Assembly (NCBI GenBank): GCA_946497905.1
Contig: CAMMMI010000039.1
Location: forward strand, 1-15,875
Length of the DNA: 15,875 bases
Direction: 5' to 3'
From: an uncultured Clostridium sp.
GTDB taxonomy: Bacteria; Bacillota; Clostridia; TANB77; CAG-508
Positions 1 to 6,622 of the stretch are shown here, in pieces; within the stretch, counting starts at the first letter, position 1; each line of letters starts with the position of its first letter. Both the position numbers and the translations under genes were made by a program. The notes under the pieces were generated by a model that saw only the letters and a program-made list of their open reading frames with translations, was not told the origin of the DNA and made no database searches.

Positions 1-67
1 GAACGTCCCCTAGTAGTGCCAAAATAACCCGTCCCCTGTGGCAATTTTAAGAATTAAAGAACGTCCC
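1..67. repeat. REP-like GTCCC repeat cluster
   Basis: Three related short units lie in 67 bases: GAACGTCCCC TAGTAGTGCC at 1-20, CCGTCCCCTGTGGCA at 29-43, and GAACGTCCC at 59-67. Read on the minus strand, the middle unit is TGCCACAGGGGACGG, a GC-rich word of the kind I recognise as dispersed repeats in Clostridia and Bacilli genomes. It contrasts sharply with the AT-rich surroundings. The cluster is cut by the window edge, so its full extent is unknown. Dispersal in the genome is recalled knowledge, not tested here. Confidence 0.5.
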
Positions 68-76
68 TTTGAAAGG

Positions 77-105
77 TTGACTTTAACAGATTTCATACAT
101 ATAAT
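77..105 (+). promoter_or_regulatory. Housekeeping sigma promoter of the aspartate kinase gene
   Basis: A -35 box TTGACT (77-82) and a perfect -10 box TATAAT (100-105) are separated by exactly 17 bases, which is the vegetative sigma-A pattern. The start of transcription would fall near 112, giving a leader of about 50 bases before the ATG at 165. No riboswitch-sized leader (for example a lysine riboswitch) fits into that length. Confidence 0.75.
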
Positions 106-164
106 ATAAATAGCTATATTTATAATTAAATAAGCTTTTATATTATTATAAAGAAGGTGCCAAA

Positions 165-1136
165 ATGGACACAATAGTATTAAAATTTGGAGGGAGTTCA
201 GTTGCAGATAATGAAAAATTAAAAAAAGTAGCTGAAAAAATTATTAATTTATACGAGAAAGATAACAATATTGTTGTTATACTTTCAGCTCAAGGAAAAA
301 CTACTGACAGATTAATTAAAGAAGCAGAAGAATTGTCAAATTCAGTTAGTGATAGGGAAATGGATATGTTATTAAGTACAGGAGAACAAATTTCTATTGC
401 TAAATTAAGTATATTACTAAATTCTTTAGGATATCAAGCAATATCATTAACTGGATGGCAAGCAGGTATTTATACAAACAATACCAATAAAAATGCACTT
501 ATAGAAAATATTAATACATCAAGAATTCAAAAAGAATTAGAAGAAAGGAAAATTGTTATTATAGCAGGTTTTCAGGGGATAAATGAAAATATGGATATAA
601 CGACATTCGGAAGAGGAGGCTCAGATACTACAGCTGTTGCTGTTGCTTCAGCTTTAAAAGCTAAAAATTGCTATATTTTTTCAGATGTTGACGGAGTATA
701 TACAACAGATCCTAATAAGATATCAGAAGCTAAAAAATTGTCAGCATTATCATATGATGAAATGTTAGAGATTTCAAGTGAGGGAGCAAAGGTTCTTCAT
801 AATAGAAGTATTGAAATAGGGGAGAAGTATAAAATACCTATTATTACTAAATCTACTTTTAATAATAAGCCAGGTACAGTAATATCTGATATTATTGAGG
901 AAAATACAATTAAAAGTGTTGTAAAAAAGGATTGTTCTAGAATATCTATTATTGGTAATGGTATTATTAGAAATATAACTGCAATAAAAAATGTTTTAGA
1001 TATTATTGAAAAAGATAAATTGGATATGTTAGAGTTTGATGTTTCAGAAAGTAAAATTAGTATAGTTTTTAAAAATATTATTAATGATGAAGTTTTGAGA
1101 GAAATTCATAAAATAATTGTTAATGAGGAAAGTTAA
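165..1136 (+). CDS. lysC: Aspartate kinase, short form with a single ACT domain
   Basis: Phosphorylates L-aspartate with ATP, the first step toward lysine, diaminopimelate, threonine and methionine. The amino-acid kinase domain fills residues 1-240: the KFGGSS nucleotide/substrate loop (7-12), GRGGSDTT (149-156), DVDGVYTTDP (174-183) and the GAKVLH segment (207-212) are all intact. The tail (about 258-318) matches the second ACT domain of monofunctional aspartokinases, with SRISIIGNGI then ESKISIVF. The family is normally about 400 residues with two interlocked ACT domains; this one has 323 and appears to lack the first ACT, so feedback control is probably altered. The start at 165 has AGAAGGTG (152-159) just upstream. 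It is monocistronic: own promoter, and a terminator over its stop. The symbol is the usual one for the activity; which paralogue this is (LysC, DapG or ThrD type) cannot be decided here. Confidence 0.9.
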   Translation: MDTIVLKFGGSSVADNEKLKKVAEKIINLYEKDNNIVVILSAQGKTTDRLIKEAEELSNSVSDREMDMLLSTGEQISIAKLSILLNSLGYQAISLTGWQAGIYTNNTNKNALIENINTSRIQKELEERKIVIIAGFQGINENMDITTFGRGGSDTTAVAVASALKAKNCYIFSDVDGVYTTDPNKISEAKKLSALSYDEMLEISSEGAKVLHNRSIEIGEKYKIPIITKSTFNNKPGTVISDIIEENTIKSVVKKDCSRISIIGNGIIRNITAIKNVLDIIEKDKLDMLEFDVSESKISIVFKNIINDEVLREIHKIIVNEES

Positions 1137-1217
1137 AAAACTCTCCTCATTTAATTTATTTAATCTTGAATTATATCCTTTAATAACTATTTGGTTTTTA
1201 GACCGTGATTCAATCAT
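1044..1217 (-). CDS. Possible small ORF antisense to the aspartate kinase 3' end
   Basis: On the minus strand an AAAGGAG Shine-Dalgarno sits about seven bases before an ATG at 1217 that opens a 57-codon frame beginning MIESRSKNQIVIKGYNSR. The first 27 codons or so are in the intergenic space and look charged and protein-like. The rest is antisense to the aspartate kinase gene and becomes rich in Asn, Phe and Ile, as expected of a chance shadow. It could be a real micro-protein, or the 5' stump of a gene whose body was lost. I recognise no family. Confidence 0.2.
   Translation of the reverse strand: MIESRSKNQIVIKGYNSRLNKLNEESFLTFLINNYFMNFSQNFIINNIFKNYTNFTF
1122..1157 (+). terminator. Intrinsic terminator of the aspartate kinase gene
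   Basis: AATGAGGA (1122-1129) pairs with TCCTCATT (1144-1151). After one mismatch, AGTT pairs with AACT over an AAAA loop. A T-rich stretch follows. The 5' arm lies inside the last codons and the stop codon sits in the stem, so translation end and termination are tightly packed. Confidence 0.65.
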
Positions 1218-1286
1218 AAACAATCTCCTTTCTAAATTACAATTGTTAATATAGAAACAAAACTTGTTAAAAGAAAAACTTTTAAG

Positions 1287-2735
1287 TTAAAATAATTGAA
1301 ACTTTGATGGAAATATCTCATATATTCCATCTGCATTGACTGAGTATCCATAATCTGGACTAAAATTTTCTATCCTAGTTGTAGATGGAAAATTATCTTT
1401 AAGGTAACATATGAAATTTTCCCTAACAGATTGTTCTCCATGATTTACTAAAATAGATTTTGGAGAGTTCAATTTGCTTAATAAATGTCGCCATAATTCA
1501 TCTCTCTTGGCATGTGCTGACAACTCACTACTAATAACAATATCACAATATCTAGTTTTAGAATAACCAGCATATTCGATATTACATCCTTTAGGAGTAT
1601 TAATTAATTCATTACCTTTAGAATTTTTGCTGCAGTATCCAGGAAATGCAATTAATACATCTTTTCTATTGATTGCTTTCTTTATAAAAGTTTTTACAGT
1701 ACCATCTGATGCCATTCCAGAAGGAGAGATGACAATAGATGGATTAGGACTATCTAATAAGTTTGTACATATTTCATTTCTTTGTTTATTAGAAATAAAA
1801 TGAAAATTTTCAGGTATAAAGTTTCTCATATTTGGATTTAATCCTAAATTATGAAATCTAAATCTGTTAGTTATTTCTCTTGCTGATGTTCCTCCTTGCC
1901 ATATTGGAATGTTTTCAGAGAGTAACCCTTTGTCTTGCATTAATTTTATATAATAACATATTTCTTGTGTTCTTCCCATAGCGAAAGTAGGAATTATGAC
2001 TTTCATACCTTGGTCAATTGCTTTTTTAATACTACTACATAAAATAGGTTTAAACCTTTCATCTGTAGAATCTACATCACCATATGTTGATTCACAAACT
2101 ACTAGAGAATATGGTGTTTTACGATTTTTAGCTTGAATTTCTTTTACATCAAAAAATAGATTCTTATTATTATAATCTCCTGTAAAAAGTATTTTTATAT
2201 CATCACTGTTATCATATGTGAATTTTACTTCAATTACAGAAGCTCCAACAATATGACCATTTTGAAAAAATGTAACCTCAACATTTTTCTTAGGAAAAAT
2301 TGGCTTATTAAATGATATACCTTTCATTTGTGAAAATAGTTGATTAACATCTTCTCTAGTATAGCTTGGATATGCATTATATTTACAATTGACCTTCCAA
2401 TCATCATTAATTGGAATATCAATTAGTTCATATCCAGGTTTTGACATGTAAATAGGACCTCTATATCCTTGATTTACAAGTAATGGTAATAAACCAATGT
2501 GATCAATATGATTATGTGTAATTAATACAAAATCAATTTTCTGAACACCAAAAGGAATGAAATCATTTAAATCTGGATAGCCTAAATTATCATTCCCTTG
2601 AAATTTGCCACAATCGACTAAAAAATGTATATTCCTATTATCAGGGAAATGTGTACTTACAAAAAAGCATGAACCAGTTACTCCTTTATGCCGTCCATAC
2701 AAACGAAAATAAAAGTTATTACGTATAAGTTCCAT
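1287..2735 (-). CDS. Beta-CASP metallo-beta-lactamase RNA nuclease (CPSF73/Cft2-like)
   Basis: Predicted zinc-dependent RNA-processing nuclease of the CPSF-73/Ysh1 type (COG1236-like). The metallo-beta-lactamase motif HxHxDH is visible as HNHIDH at residues 74-79, followed by GHIVGA, the LFTGDY aspartate motif, and the C-terminal SAHAKRDE and LVNHGE histidine motifs. A beta-CASP insert with GGTSAREIT and the SPSGMASDG signature, typical of the RNA-acting branch, sits between. At 482 residues it is full length. The ATG at 2735 follows AAGGAGGA (2750-2743) at good spacing. The gene stands alone between plus-strand genes, so context does not add a substrate. It is not RNase J: it lacks that family's characteristic length and its C-terminal domain. 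Confidence 0.88.
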   Translation of the reverse strand: MELIRNNFYFRLYGRHKGVTGSCFFVSTHFPDNRNIHFLVDCGKFQGNDNLGYPDLNDFIPFGVQKIDFVLITHNHIDHIGLLPLLVNQGYRGPIYMSKPGYELIDIPINDDWKVNCKYNAYPSYTREDVNQLFSQMKGISFNKPIFPKKNVEVTFFQNGHIVGASVIEVKFTYDNSDDIKILFTGDYNNKNLFFDVKEIQAKNRKTPYSLVVCESTYGDVDSTDERFKPILCSSIKKAIDQGMKVIIPTFAMGRTQEICYYIKLMQDKGLLSENIPIWQGGTSAREITNRFRFHNLGLNPNMRNFIPENFHFISNKQRNEICTNLLDSPNPSIVISPSGMASDGTVKTFIKKAINRKDVLIAFPGYCSKNSKGNELINTPKGCNIEYAGYSKTRYCDIVISSELSAHAKRDELWRHLLSKLNSPKSILVNHGEQSVRENFICYLKDNFPSTTRIENFSPDYGYSVNADGIYEIFPSKFQLF

Positions 2736-2799
2736 ATTATTTTCCTCCTTATATAATCAAAATAAACTTTTGATTTTAATATGCAATTCCATTATGTAA

Positions 2800-2828
2800 A
2801 TAATATATCAGACTTTTAAAAAAGTCAA
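2800..2828 (-). promoter_or_regulatory. Promoter of the beta-CASP nuclease gene with embedded dyad
   Basis: On the minus strand, TTGACT (2828-2823) and TATTAT (2805-2800) are 17 bases apart. The spacer holds a hairpin-like dyad, GACTTTT-AA-AAAAGTC (2811-2826), that also covers part of the -35 box. That is a position where a repressor would block polymerase. The promoter is well supported; the operator role is inference. Confidence 0.55.
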
Positions 2829-2978
2829 CATAAATTTAATGATTTATGATATTTTTGTGTTCAACCTGTGAATTTTAAATTTTAAAGACAGAAGTTCCTT
2901 TTTCTAAGTTCTAATTGAGACAAACTATGAATAAATATAAATATCAGGAAAAATATTTATCAGATAGGGGAGGATATT

Positions 2979-3278
2979 ATGACTATAGATGAAAGAAAAA
3001 CAATAAATACTGGAGTAATTCAAAATTTAATATTAGAAAATAGAGGAAAGTTAAGCATATCAGGTGTATTAGATGTTTTAAGTTTTGATGACCAAGTTGT
3101 TATACTTGAAACAGAATTAGGTTTGCTTACTGTTAAAGGAGAAAATATAAGAATAAACAAGTTAAGTATTGATACGTCAGAAGTAATAGTAGAAGGTGAT
3201 ATATCAAATTTGGCTTATAGTGATAAAAGCACTGAAAAAGCTAATAAGGGAAGTTTAATAAGTAAGATATTTAAATAA
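2979..3278 (+). CDS. yabP: Sporulation protein YabP
   Basis: Member of the YabP/YqfC family, small proteins needed for spore coat assembly in Bacillus, usually transcribed in the mother cell during sporulation. The 99-residue protein is beta-rich with the family's pattern LSISGVLDVLSFDDQ (about 25-39) followed by the LTVKGENIRI segment (49-58) and the V-E-G-D-I strand. The ATG at 2979 is preceded by AGGGGAGGA (2966-2974). yabQ starts 15 bases after its stop, so the two are co-transcribed. In many Firmicutes the order is yabP-yabQ-divIC, as here, but the usual upstream yabO (S4 RNA-binding) gene is absent and a nuclease gene lies there instead. I could not find a convincing sigma-E promoter upstream. 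Confidence 0.9.
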   Translation: MTIDERKTINTGVIQNLILENRGKLSISGVLDVLSFDDQVVILETELGLLTVKGENIRINKLSIDTSEVIVEGDISNLAYSDKSTEKANKGSLISKIFK

Positions 3279-3293
3279 AAAGGAGCTCAAATA

Positions 3294-3782
3294 ATGATTG
3301 AAAATCAAGCATATTTATTTGGAATATTTGTTATTAATGGAATTTTAATAGGTTTATTATTTGACTTTTTTAGAATTTTAAGAAAATCTTTTAAAACTAA
3401 TGATTTTATTACATATGTAGAAGACATAGTATTTTGGATTTTAACAGGAATAATTTTGTTATATTCAATATTTCTTTTTAATAATGGTGAAATTCGATTA
3501 TTTATGTTTATAGCAGTACTATTAGGATTAATTATTTATATGCTTTCAATTAGTACCTATATTATAAAAGTAAATGTTAAAATAATTAACTTTTTTAAAA
3601 CAATTATTCTTAAGATTATTAGTATAATATTAATTCCTTTTAAATATATAGTGAAAATATTTAGAAAAATATTTTTTAGACCTGTCTCATTTATAATTAT
3701 CAATATAAAAAAATTTTCTACAAATTATTTAAAAAAACTATCTAATAAAATGAAAAATAATAAAAAAAGTGTAAAAATTTGA
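3294..3782 (+). CDS. yabQ: Spore cortex/coat membrane protein YabQ
   Basis: YabQ family membrane protein required for spore cortex formation in Bacillus; localises to the membranes around the forespore. The 162 residues show the N-terminal family motif GLLFDFFRILRK (about 20-31), then hydrophobic segments near 5-20, 44-64, 68-92 and a basic, Lys-rich tail with further hydrophobic stretches. The ATG at 3294 follows AAGGAG (3280-3285), and the gene follows yabP directly. The many Lys and Asn codons in the tail reflect the AT-rich genome. The family assignment rests on pattern, membrane layout and position. Confidence 0.85.
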   Translation: MIENQAYLFGIFVINGILIGLLFDFFRILRKSFKTNDFITYVEDIVFWILTGIILLYSIFLFNNGEIRLFMFIAVLLGLIIYMLSISTYIIKVNVKIINFFKTIILKIISIILIPFKYIVKIFRKIFFRPVSFIIINIKKFSTNYLKKLSNKMKNNKKSVKI

Positions 3783-3858
3783 AAATAAAAGAAGGGATTA
3801 AGAAAAATATGTAGAATATATAATTGTAGAATAAATAAATATAAGTATGGAGCGAATG

Positions 3859-4134
3859 ATGAAAAAATACAGTAAGTTAGTGAAAAGATTGTTTATAGGT
3901 GTAATAGGTGTTTATGTTGTAATTACTTTGATTAATCAACAAAAAACATTAAATCAATATGATGCTGAAAGTGAAAAACTAGCACAGCAGATTCAAGAAC
4001 AAAATAATTATAATAGCGAATTATCTAAACAACAAGAAGATGTTAATTCTTTGGAATTTATAGAGCAAACAGCTAGAGAAAAATTAGATATGTATTATCC
4101 TAATGAAAGAGTATATGTAGATAATGGCATGTAA
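3859..4134 (+). CDS. divIC: Septum formation initiator DivIC/FtsB-like protein
   Basis: Bitopic cell-division protein that joins FtsL and DivIB at the septum. After a short basic N-terminus it has one membrane helix (about VKRLFIGVIGVYVVITL), then a coiled coil rich in Gln and Glu, then the conserved IEQTAREKLDMYYPNE segment typical of FtsB/DivIC. The frame is open from an ATG at 3847, but no Shine-Dalgarno precedes that codon. GGAG at 3849-3852 is six bases before the ATG at 3859, so that start is preferred; 3856 is a close alternative. Its position after yabP-yabQ is the classic order. The S1-domain and spoIIE genes usually found next are absent. Confidence 0.87.
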   Translation: MKKYSKLVKRLFIGVIGVYVVITLINQQKTLNQYDAESEKLAQQIQEQNNYNSELSKQQEDVNSLEFIEQTAREKLDMYYPNERVYVDNGM

Positions 4135-4164
4135 TCCTTAGTGTTTATTAAGGATTTTTATTTT
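4133..4164 (+). terminator. Intrinsic terminator after divIC
   Basis: AATCCTTA (4133-4140) pairs perfectly with TAAGGATT (4149-4156) around an eight-base loop, then TTTATTTT follows. The stem begins inside the stop codon of divIC, so this closes the yabP-yabQ-divIC transcript and separates it from rho. Confidence 0.8.
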
Positions 4165-4320
4165 GTTAAAAACACTTTGAAATATTATATTATGATATTA
4201 TAAAAGTCTAAGTTGTAATGTAATACAAATATAGTTACTACTTAGTCCTAAAGACAAAATAAATAAACAAATAATTGAAACGGAAATTTTTATAATTTTC
4301 TTTATTTTTCTAACTTTTTG

Positions 4321-4329
4321 TGCTATAAT
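4321..4329 (+). promoter_or_regulatory. Extended -10 promoter of rho
   Basis: TGCTATAAT is a perfect extended -10 element (TGnTATAAT) with no good -35 box 17 bases upstream, where only T-rich sequence is found. Transcription would begin near 4336, leaving an AT-rich leader of about 97 bases before rho. Rho genes are autoregulated in some bacteria, but I see no specific leader structure here. Confidence 0.55.
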
Positions 4330-4432
4330 ATTATTGTTACTTTTATTCGTTTTATATTCCCAGTTTAAAATTTAATATAATAAAGTAATATAAGTTTAAT
4401 TTAAATATAATAAAATATCAAGGAGGAAATTA

Positions 4433-5797
4433 ATGTTAAATAAATTAGAAGATATGACACTATTAGACTTGAAAAGTCTAGCAAAAGAGCATAATATAAA
4501 AAATATTTCAAAGCTAAAAAAGGAAGAATTAATTACTATTTTAAAACAAATTTTAACTAACAAAGATGATTCTATATTACATCCATTAGATGAAAATAAT
4601 TCTAATAATAAACATGAAACAGAAAAACAATATGACAGTAACGGTGAACCTGTAATTGATTATAAATTGACAAATGAAGGAGATGAAATAGTCGAAGGAA
4701 TTTTAGATATATTACCTGATGGCTATGGTTTTTTAAGAGGAGATAATTATTTATCTAGTGATAAAGATGTATATGTTTCAATGGTTCAGATAAGAAGGTT
4801 TAAATTAGATAATGGGGATATAGTAAAAGGAATTTCTAGATTTAAAGAAGGAGAAAAATTCCCATCCTTAATATTTGTTGGGGAAGTAAATGGTGAACAT
4901 CCTGAGAAAGCAATGAAAAGAAAAAGATTTGATGAATTAATACCAATATTTCCTAATGAGAAGTTAAAATTGGAAACAGTATCAAATGATTATGCAACTA
5001 GAATTATTGATCTAATATCACCAATTGGAAAAGGGCAAAGGGGTATGATAGTTGCACCACCTAAAGTTGGAAAAACAACACTTCTTAAGAAAATTGCAAA
5101 TAGTATAAGCACAAATAATCCAGAAGTTGAATTAATAGTATTATTAATTGATGAAAGACCAGAAGAAGTTACAGATATGAAACGTTCTATTAAAGGTCAA
5201 GTTATACATTCAACATTTGATGAATTACCAGAACATCATGTTAAAGTTGCAGAAATGGTATTAGAAAGAGCGAAAAGATTAATTGAACATGAAAAAGATG
5301 TTGTTATATTATTAGATAGTATTACAAGATTAACAAGAGCATATAATTTAGTTATACCATCTTCAGGAAGAACATTATCAGGAGGAATAGATCCAGCAGC
5401 ATTACATAAACCAAAAAAATTCTTTGGAGCTGCAAGGAATATAGAAAATGGTGGAAGTTTAACTATATTAGCAACAGCTTTAATAGATACTGGTAGTAGA
5501 ATGGATGATGTAATATTTGAAGAATTTAAGGGAACAGGTAACATGGAAGTTCATCTAGATAGAAAACTTTCAGAAAAAAGAATATTTCCCGCTATTGATA
5601 TTAATAAATCAGGAACAAGAAGGGAAGACCTATTATTGACTCAAAAAGAAATGGAAACAGTTTTTGCTTTGAGAAAAGCTTTGAACAGTTTGCCTGTTGC
5701 AGATGTTACTGAACAAGTTATTAGTCAAATGACTCAAACAAAAAATAATGACGAATTTATTGATAAAATGGAATTATATTTAAGAAGATTTAAATAA
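4433..5797 (+). CDS. rho: Transcription termination factor Rho
   Basis: Hexameric RNA-dependent ATPase/translocase that ends transcription of untranslated RNA. Domains in order: N-terminal helical Rho_N (about 1-42), a short polar Asn/Glu-rich linker (43-75), the cold-shock-like RNA-binding fold with GYGFLRG (97-103) and DVYVS (112-116), then the ATPase core. Walker A is APPKVGKT (208-215), LLIDERPEEV (237-246) is conserved, Walker B is VILLD (291-295), and SGGIDPAALHKPKKFFGAAR (316-335) covers the Q/R-loop region. The linker is far shorter than the long inserts of actinobacterial Rho. The 454-residue length is slightly above E. coli's. The ATG at 4433 follows AAGGAGG (4420-4426). It is monocistronic: own promoter, two intrinsic terminators downstream. 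Confidence 0.97.
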   Translation: MLNKLEDMTLLDLKSLAKEHNIKNISKLKKEELITILKQILTNKDDSILHPLDENNSNNKHETEKQYDSNGEPVIDYKLTNEGDEIVEGILDILPDGYGFLRGDNYLSSDKDVYVSMVQIRRFKLDNGDIVKGISRFKEGEKFPSLIFVGEVNGEHPEKAMKRKRFDELIPIFPNEKLKLETVSNDYATRIIDLISPIGKGQRGMIVAPPKVGKTTLLKKIANSISTNNPEVELIVLLIDERPEEVTDMKRSIKGQVIHSTFDELPEHHVKVAEMVLERAKRLIEHEKDVVILLDSITRLTRAYNLVIPSSGRTLSGGIDPAALHKPKKFFGAARNIENGGSLTILATALIDTGSRMDDVIFEEFKGTGNMEVHLDRKLSEKRIFPAIDINKSGTRREDLLLTQKEMETVFALRKALNSLPVADVTEQVISQMTQTKNNDEFIDKMELYLRRFK

Positions 5798-5856
5798 TTG
5801 CTTACTTCTTATTTTAATATGTTTAATCCATTTAATATTATATAAGTTAAGTAGGG

Positions 5857-5888
5857 AGAAGATGTATTAGTTTTCTTCTATTTTTTTA
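5857..5888 (+). terminator. Weak intrinsic terminator 1 after rho
   Basis: AGAAGA (5857-5862) pairs with TCTTCT (5874-5879) over an 11-base loop and is followed by ATTTTTTTATT. The stem is short and AT-rich, so it may leak into the next hairpin. Confidence 0.45.
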
Positions 5889-5895
5889 TTATAAT

Positions 5896-5926
5896 ATAGC
5901 ATAATGAAACTTTTGCTATTTTTTTT
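5896..5926 (+). terminator. Intrinsic terminator 2 after rho
   Basis: ATAGCA (5896-5901) pairs with TGCTAT (5914-5919). After a T-T mismatch two more A-T pairs close a TGAAAC loop, and seven T follow. Together with the weaker hairpin just upstream it makes a tandem terminator after rho. Confidence 0.65.
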
Positions 5927-6022
5927 GCTTTTAAAATCTCTTTTAACAAAATAAAATGTAAAAGATATATACTATATATAATTTTTATTTATTTTACGTA
6001 GTTTTAGCCATAATTTTCTAAT

Positions 6023-6051
6023 TTGATAGAATAATACAAATGTAGTATATT
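6023..6051 (+). promoter_or_regulatory. Promoter of the small transcript
   Basis: TTGATA (6023-6028) and TATATT (6046-6051) with a 17-base spacer form a good vegetative promoter. The expected start of transcription is about 6058, at the G that opens the GCCAACTTGCC leader. No annotated gene lies downstream on this strand, so the promoter serves only the short unit at 6058-6204. Confidence 0.6.
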
Positions 6052-6057
6052 AATTTT

Positions 6058-6204
6058 GCCAACTTGCCGAGAGGCAGGAAGGAGGTTATCATTTACTTGA
6101 AAGAATTGCTAAAAGTGTGGAAACTTTAGTGGTATAAAATTTTAAAACTATTAGAATATTATAAAAAAGATAAGGGAGAGGACAAATAGTCCTTTTCTTT
6201 TTTT
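6058..6204 (+). ncRNA. Candidate small RNA or micro-peptide transcript, about 147 nt
   Basis: A complete small transcription unit sits between rho and the MATE gene. It starts after the promoter at 6023-6051 and ends in a strong terminator. The 5' end forms a hairpin, CTTGCC-GAGA-GGCAGG (6063-6078), capped by a GNRA tetraloop. Directly after it lies a perfect Shine-Dalgarno, AAGGAGGT (6079-6086). A second hairpin (6109-6129) pairs CTAAAAGT with ACTTTAG, one A bulged. After the Shine-Dalgarno there is no ATG; the nearest possible starts are ATT at 6091 and TTG at 6097, giving a frame of only 10-12 codons (LKELLKVWKL) ending at TAG 6127-6129. It could be a regulatory RNA, a micro-peptide, a type I toxin or antitoxin RNA, or the leader of a lost gene. 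I recognise no known RNA family. Confidence 0.45.
6172..6204 (+). terminator. Strong terminator of the small transcript
   Basis: AAGGGAGAGGAC (6172-6183) pairs over all 12 positions, counting G-U pairs, with GTCCTTTTCTTT (6189-6200) around an AAATA loop, and TTTT follows. It is the longest terminator stem in the left half of the window and has no protein gene before it. Confidence 0.75.
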
Positions 6205-6211
6205 ACACAAC

Positions 6212-6239
6212 ATTGCACAAAATCAAACTTTTGTGCAAT
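6212..6239. repeat. Perfect 11-bp inverted repeat
   Basis: ATTGCACAAAA (6212-6222) and TTTTGTGCAAT (6229-6239) form a perfect 11-bp stem with a six-base loop, eight bases after the terminator of the small transcript. No T-run follows on either strand, so it is not a typical terminator. It may be a protein-binding site or a processed RNA structure. Confidence 0.6.
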
Positions 6240-6583
6240 TAGGCATAGGGGTAAAATATAAGACACCTTTTACAGATGTCCTTTATAAACCTTGCTATTA
6301 CTAGCTTTTAGCCTTTTATATGGCTTTTATCTAACTATTTTTATTCATTATTATATATTTTTTCATATAATCGTTATTATTCGGCTATACAAATTTATAT
6401 ATTACTAATCATATTATATAACTTTATAATTTTTATTTCTAATTTTGTATCTTAATATATTTTTTCTTTTGTTTTTATCATTTTTATTTGCATACTAATA
6501 TAAGTTATATTTTTTATCATATAACTTGTTATCTTTTATAAAAAAATTGCTTAAAATTGATTTTAGCCGTTTTCTCTAAAATA
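6240..6583. other. AT-rich stretch without a recognisable gene
   Basis: No protein-like frame is visible on either strand. It contains one clear dyad, AAGTTATAT / ATATAACTT (6502-6527, eight-base loop), and on the minus strand a run of short hairpins: GCTA-GTAA-TAGC (6305-6294) and GACATC / GGTGTC (6280-6262). These could be a small structured RNA or chance pairing in AT-rich DNA. Confidence 0.5.
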
Positions 6584-6599
6584 GTCCTATTTTTAGGAC
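6575..6599 (-). terminator. Terminator of the MATE transcript
   Basis: GTCCTA (minus 6599-6594) pairs with TAGGAC (6589-6584) around AAAA, and TATTTTAG follows on the minus strand. It is the first hairpin after the MATE gene and the kinase remnant. The T-run is modest. Confidence 0.45.
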
Positions 6600-6622
6600 A
6601 ACAAACTATATATTTTGTTTTA

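Noticed and set aside
2881..2978. Sigma-E promoter expected upstream of yabP
   Set aside because: No spacing of an ATATT-like -35 and CATACAAT-like -10 fits; a TTGAGA/TATAAA pair is poorly spaced, so no call is made.
4166..4320. Possible structured leader or attenuator upstream of rho
   Set aside because: The CTAAGT/ACTTAG pairing near 4207-4245 is weak and lies upstream of the predicted rho promoter, so it would not be part of the rho mRNA.
5236..5544. 102-codon minus-strand frame inside rho
   Set aside because: It lies fully antisense to the conserved ATPase core of Rho, has no ribosome binding site, and reads like a shadow frame.
6262..6325. Series of small hairpins on the minus strand considered as a second structured RNA (antisense partner of the small transcript)
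   Set aside because: Stems have only 4-6 pairs, no convincing promoter was found upstream on that strand, and chance pairing is likely in this composition.
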